Shown piece after piece: positions 60,514-64,000 of a stretch of 64,000 nt of DNA. The stretch spans positions 2,976,001 to 3,040,000 of the forward strand of contig NZ_CP010849.1 of the NCBI RefSeq assembly GCF_000931445.1, read 5' to 3'. Each line of letters begins with the position of its first letter. The stretch's first letter is position 1. The notes beneath the pieces are model-generated. The model saw only the letters and a program-made list of their open reading frames with translations. It searched no databases and was not told where the DNA came from. A program made the position numbers and the translations under genes. This stretch comes from Streptomyces cyaneogriseus subsp. noncyanogenus. GTDB lineage: Bacteria > Actinomycetota > Actinomycetes > Streptomycetales > Streptomycetaceae.

Positions 60514-61557
60514 ATGCGCCCCGACACGCCTGCCGACCACGTCGACCACACCGCCGAAGCGGCGCGCCTGGAGCGGACCGCCGGCCTGTATCCGGAGGAC
60601 GCCGAGGCCCTGCTGCTGCGGGCCGCGGCCCACCTGGAGCTGGCCGGCGACCGCCCCGCCGCGACCAGGCTCTACGACCGCCTGCTGGCCGAGCCCGCCG
60701 CCCTGGACAACCCCGCCCTGGTACGCGCCCTGAAGGCGTCGAACCTCTGGGAGTACGGCCACGAGGCGGAGGCCCGCGCCATCATCGAGGGCGTCCGCAC
60801 GGCCTCCCCCCGCGACCCGGCCCCCTGGGTGATCGTCGCGGAGGCGCTGGAGGCCCACGACGAGCTGGAGGCGGCCCACGAGACGTTCACCGAGGGCGCC
60901 CGCCTCCTCCTCACCGACGTACCGGAACCCCCGCGCGCCACCCGCCCCCTCCTCATCGGCCGCCACCGCGTCCGCCGCATGCTGGGCGCGCCCCACGACA
61001 CGTGGGACACCCTGGCCGACACCCTCCACTCGATGCCGGTCTCCCTGGACGAGCTCCACGACCCCAAGCGCGTCTGGTCCCTCGGCTCGGACAACCCGGC
61101 GGAGCTGGCGGCGGAGATCTCCCGCCTCCGCGCCGAACTGGGCGCCTACCGGGAGGCCCTCTCCCGCCCCTTCCCGGTCGCGATGCTCCACTGGCCGGCG
61201 GACGAACTGGCCGAGCTGGTGACCGCCTACCCGGAGCTGTCCGCCGAGTACCCCTCCCACGAGGAGCACCTGGCGACCATAGAGACCGCCCTGCGCGAAC
61301 TCGCCTCCTCCGGCACCCCCAACCTGGGCGTCGTCACGGGCACGGTCCCCTCCTACGAGGCATTCGCCGCCTCGGAGGGCACCACCCCGACCGACACGAC
61401 CCTGCTGCCGCAGTACGCGACGGCCCTGGCAGCCCGCGGGCGGGCGGTGACCTGGCCACCGGAGCGGGGGGCGGGCTGCTGGTGCGGGTCGGGGCGGGTT
61501 TATGGGGAGTGTCATGGCGCCATGCCCTCCGACGCCCCGGCCGGTGGCGCGGCCTGA
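60514..61557 (+). CDS. TPR-like protein with C-terminal SEC-C zinc motif
   Basis: 347 aa. N-terminal helical repeats of TPR type (AARLERTAGLYPEDAEALLL; AATRLYDRLLAEPAALDNPA), a middle helical domain, and a C-terminal SEC-C zinc site CWCGSGRVYGECHG. SEC-C motifs occur in SecA and in many scaffold proteins and bind zinc. Function unknown. It is the last high-GC core gene before the lower-GC segment. Confidence 0.88.
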   Translation: MRPDTPADHVDHTAEAARLERTAGLYPEDAEALLLRAAAHLELAGDRPAATRLYDRLLAEPAALDNPALVRALKASNLWEYGHEAEARAIIEGVRTASPRDPAPWVIVAEALEAHDELEAAHETFTEGARLLLTDVPEPPRATRPLLIGRHRVRRMLGAPHDTWDTLADTLHSMPVSLDELHDPKRVWSLGSDNPAELAAEISRLRAELGAYREALSRPFPVAMLHWPADELAELVTAYPELSAEYPSHEEHLATIETALRELASSGTPNLGVVTGTVPSYEAFAASEGTTPTDTTLLPQYATALAARGRAVTWPPERGAGCWCGSGRVYGECHGAMPSDAPAGGAA

Positions 61558-61620
61558 CCGAGTTCTCAGGCTCCCGACGGACACCGGTTGATCGGGGTAC
61601 AGACCTACGCTCCCCATCGC

Positions 61621-61643
61621 TTGTCAGTGGTGCCTGTTAGAAC
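61621..61643 (+). promoter_or_regulatory. PafBC-type (RecA-independent) DNA-damage promoter
   Basis: TTGTCAGTG - 8 nt - TAGAAC fits the mycobacterial RecA-NDp/PafBC motif TTGTCRGTG-N8-TANNNT except for the last base (C for T). It lies 34 bp before the helicase-nuclease start. PafBC activates such promoters on DNA damage in actinobacteria; its action here is inferred. Confidence 0.7.
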
Positions 61644-61676
61644 AGACCCACATTGACGTGGGATGAGGGGGTTGTG

Positions 61677-64000
61677 GTGACGGAGACGGGCAATCCGGCT
61701 CAGCCGGTAGCCGGGGTGTACGAGAAGCTGATCACCCAGAACGTGCGTAACGAGTTGGAGCAGTTGGAGGCCGCGGGCTGGAAGGCCGTCGACGCGGAGG
61801 TCAGCGCCGAGTCCTCGCCCCACGTGCTGGCTCGCCACATCGGCGAGGTGGTGGCCCGCAGGCTCCAACAGCTCCCGCCCGACCAGCAAGTTCCGTTCGC
61901 GAACCAGGTCCTGGAGTCTCTGACCACCGAGGCATTCGATCACAGCGATGTCGATCCGATAAGCAAGGTCATCGAAGGTCCCCGACAGCTGCTTGCGCTC
62001 GCCGAGCAGGAAGCTTCCGGTGTTTATGCCATCCGTCCGCTCACTCCGCTCTCCGAGACATCGCTGCTGACCAATTCGTCCGAGGATCTCAACCTGGGCG
62101 CGGAACTGCGCGCCGAACTCGCGACCGCGGACCGCATTGATCTGCTCTGCGCGTTCGTGAAATGGTACGGCCTCCGAGTCTTGGAGGATTCTCTCCGCGC
62201 CGCCAAGGAGCGAGGCGTACCGATCCGGGTCATCACAACCACCTACATGGGCGCCACCGACCGGCACGCGCTCGACCGTCTGGTCCGTGACTTCGGTGCC
62301 ACTGTCAAGGTGAACTATGAAATTCGCTCTACCCGACTGCATGCCAAGGCTTGGCTGTTCCGGCGCAAGACGGGGTTCGACACCGCCTACGTCGGCAGTT
62401 CGAACCTGTCGAGAGCAGCGTTGCTCGACGGCCTGGAGTGGAACGTCCGCCTGTCGTCCGTCGCCACGCCCGCGGTGCTGGACAAGTTCGAGGCCACCTT
62501 TGATGCGTATTGGAACAACACCGCTTTCGAGACGTACGACCCTGAGCAGCACAGTGAGCGTCTCGATGAAGCACTGGCACAGGCGAGTGGCGGTACCCGA
62601 ACCACTGACCTGAAGATCAACCTCTCTGGCCTTGAGGTGCGTCCTTTTCCGCATCAGCGGGACATGCTGGAGCGACTCAGCGTCGAGCGGGAGGTCCGTG
62701 GACGGCACCGAAACCTGCTCGTCGCGGCCACCGGCACGGGTAAGACGGTGATGGCCGCACTGGACTATCGAAGCCTGTGCAGGAAGTGGGGCAGCGAGAG
62801 GCCTCGGCTTCTGTTCGTGGCTCACCGTAAGGAGATCCTCAGGCAGTCGCTGCGGACCTACCGCGAGGTATTGGATGATGCATCGTTCGGGGAACTCTTG
62901 TACGCCGGGGAAGACCCTCGCGACTGGAACCACGTCTTCGCCAGTGTTCAATCCCTGAACGTCCGGCGGTTGGAGCAGTTGGACCGCGACCACTTCGATA
63001 TCATCGTCATCGATGAGTTCCACCACGCCACTGCCTCAACGTATCGGCGAGTCATCGATCATTTTGCCCCGAAGGAGTTGCTAGGCCTGACCGCGACTCC
63101 CGAGCGGATGGACGGACTGAATGTCCAGGATGAGTTCTTCGATGGACGCATCGCAGCGGAGATGCGCCTATGGGAAGCCTTGGAGAACGATCTACTGTGC
63201 CCCTTCCACTACTTCGGCATCCCGGACGGTACAGATCTGAGAAATCTGAGCTGGCAGAGGGGCGCGTACGCCGAACAGGATCTCGACAAGCTCTACACAG
63301 GCAATGACGCTCGCGCACGGATCGTGGTGAAGCAGATCCGCGATAAGGTGTCCCACCCGGGGGCGATGCGCGCGTTGGGCTTCTGCGTCAGCAAGGCGCA
63401 CGCCCACTTCATGGCGGACTTCTTCCGCCGTGCCAACTTCCAGGCCATAGCGCTCGACAGCGATTCGCCTGCTGCCGTACGTGCCCAGGCGCTGAGCGAC
63501 CTGCGTGACGGAAAGCTCCAGGTGATCTTCTCCGTCGATCTGTTCAACGAAGGGCTCGACGTCCCCGCTGTCGATACCCTGCTCCTCCTCCGTCCCACCG
63601 GCAGCGCCACGGTCTTCCTCCAGCAGTTGGGCCGAGGGCTTAGGCGCACCGAGACGAAGCCGGTACTCACCGTGCTCGACTTCATCGGGCAGCACCGTGC
63701 GGAATTTCGCTTCGAAGAACAATTCCGAGCCTTGACTAACCTGTCGCGGAACCGGCTCGTCAACCACATAGAGAACGACTTTCCCCAGCTGCCCTCCGGT
63801 TGCCAAATCATCCTTGAAGGCAAGGCGAAGAATCTCGTCCTCGCCAATATCCGTACTCAACTGAACGCTACGGTCAATACGTTGGTTAAGGAGGTGAAGG
63901 ACTACAGCACGCCGCGGCTCGCCGACTACCTCCGGGAGAGCCGCCGAGAGATCAAGGAGTTGTACAAGAGCGACAACTCCTGGACAACCGTGTTGCGCCG
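61677..64000 (+). CDS. PLD nuclease-SF2 helicase protein (DUF3427-type), C-terminus off window
   Basis: 774 codons visible. GTG start with GAGGGGG five nt upstream; another GTG lies one codon earlier. The N-terminal helical part (about 1-115) is followed by a phospholipase-D-like nuclease (about 120-280) with HxK in STRLHAKAWLF and YVGSSNLSRAALLDGLEWN. The SF2 helicase has Walker A VAATGTGKTVMAA, DEFH in DIIVIDEFHHATA, LGLTATPERMDG and QQLGRGLRRT. Family length is about 1,000-1,080 aa. GC and codon choice are well below the flanking genes, a sign of transfer. Such proteins occur in defence islands and restriction-like systems. Damage-type promoter upstream. Confidence 0.9.
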   Translation, partial: MTETGNPAQPVAGVYEKLITQNVRNELEQLEAAGWKAVDAEVSAESSPHVLARHIGEVVARRLQQLPPDQQVPFANQVLESLTTEAFDHSDVDPISKVIEGPRQLLALAEQEASGVYAIRPLTPLSETSLLTNSSEDLNLGAELRAELATADRIDLLCAFVKWYGLRVLEDSLRAAKERGVPIRVITTTYMGATDRHALDRLVRDFGATVKVNYEIRSTRLHAKAWLFRRKTGFDTAYVGSSNLSRAALLDGLEWNVRLSSVATPAVLDKFEATFDAYWNNTAFETYDPEQHSERLDEALAQASGGTRTTDLKINLSGLEVRPFPHQRDMLERLSVEREVRGRHRNLLVAATGTGKTVMAALDYRSLCRKWGSERPRLLFVAHRKEILRQSLRTYREVLDDASFGELLYAGEDPRDWNHVFASVQSLNVRRLEQLDRDHFDIIVIDEFHHATASTYRRVIDHFAPKELLGLTATPERMDGLNVQDEFFDGRIAAEMRLWEALENDLLCPFHYFGIPDGTDLRNLSWQRGAYAEQDLDKLYTGNDARARIVVKQIRDKVSHPGAMRALGFCVSKAHAHFMADFFRRANFQAIALDSDSPAAVRAQALSDLRDGKLQVIFSVDLFNEGLDVPAVDTLLLLRPTGSATVFLQQLGRGLRRTETKPVLTVLDFIGQHRAEFRFEEQFRALTNLSRNRLVNHIENDFPQLPSGCQIILEGKAKNLVLANIRTQLNATVNTLVKEVKDYSTPRLADYLRESRREIKELYKSDNSWTTVLR

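Overview
The window is high-GC actinobacterial chromosome, almost certainly Streptomyces. The main reasons are third-position GC bias, GTG starts, an adpA gene with a single in-frame TTA codon followed by the oligoribonuclease gene orn, a cebR/cebEFG/bglC cellobiose locus, a PAS-GGDEF-EAL gene in the place of cdgA, and DasR-type (dre) boxes at chitin and GlcNAc genes. As far as I recall it, the gene order follows the conserved arm of the S. coelicolor chromosome around adpA and cdgA.

Layout. 0-8.5 kb: a truncated GH20 hexosaminidase with a dre-like box, a DUF4429/SHOCT protein, glmS, a UspA protein, a small membrane protein, adpA, orn and tRNA-His. 8.6-11.4 kb: an HD hydrolase and a regulator cassette (HTH-TPR protein plus two small Cys-containing ORFs) between tRNA-His and the sugar locus. 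11.4-21.2 kb: a beta-glucoside/cellobiose region with two LacI regulators, two GH1 beta-glucosidases, the ABC importer cebEFG and three CebR-type operators. 21.3-25.5 kb: a two-component system, a secreted protein, a spermidine-synthase-like protein and a hypothetical. 25.8-27.4 kb: an HTH-TPR regulator gene broken by four copies of a loxP-containing 42-base sequence. That sequence matches, from memory, the 454 Titanium paired-end linker, so I read it as a sequencing/assembly artefact and not biology.

27.5-34.9 kb: a phosphatase, a PAP2 membrane protein, an overlapping three-gene operon (Fe-S RecB-like nuclease, unknown protein, SF1 helicase), two small genes and the first of three identical tRNA-Lys(CTT). 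35-41 kb: a secreted metalloprotease, cdgA, a luciferase-like oxidoreductase, a candidate stand-alone structured RNA and an Asp/Glu-racemase-family protein. 41.4-45.4 kb: an ectoine-type ABC importer (ehuBCDA-like) with an IclR regulator. 45.5-53.2 kb: a second tRNA-Lys, a DasR-boxed LPMO, a band-7 protein, a CHAP/NlpC-like secreted protein, a third tRNA-Lys, a class F sortase lacking its expected His, a HAD phosphatase, an LAxTG surface protein and a ROK regulator. 53.2-61.6 kb: a Gfo/Idh/MocA dehydrogenase sharing a palindromic operator with the ROK gene, flavin/F420 oxidoreductase, FAH-family and YidC genes, an HxlR/MFS divergent pair with a paired operator, and a SEC-C protein. 61.6-64 kb: a lower-GC PLD-nuclease/SF2-helicase gene that runs off the window, preceded by a PafBC-type DNA-damage promoter and probably opening an acquired region.

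Functional themes. Chitin/GlcNAc use (hexosaminidase, LPMO, glmS) and cellobiose use (ceb, bgl) sit beside global developmental control (adpA, orn, cdgA). The most interesting less-described pieces are the nuclease/unknown/helicase operon, the damage-inducible-looking helicase-nuclease at the right edge, and the candidate RNA near 40.1 kb.
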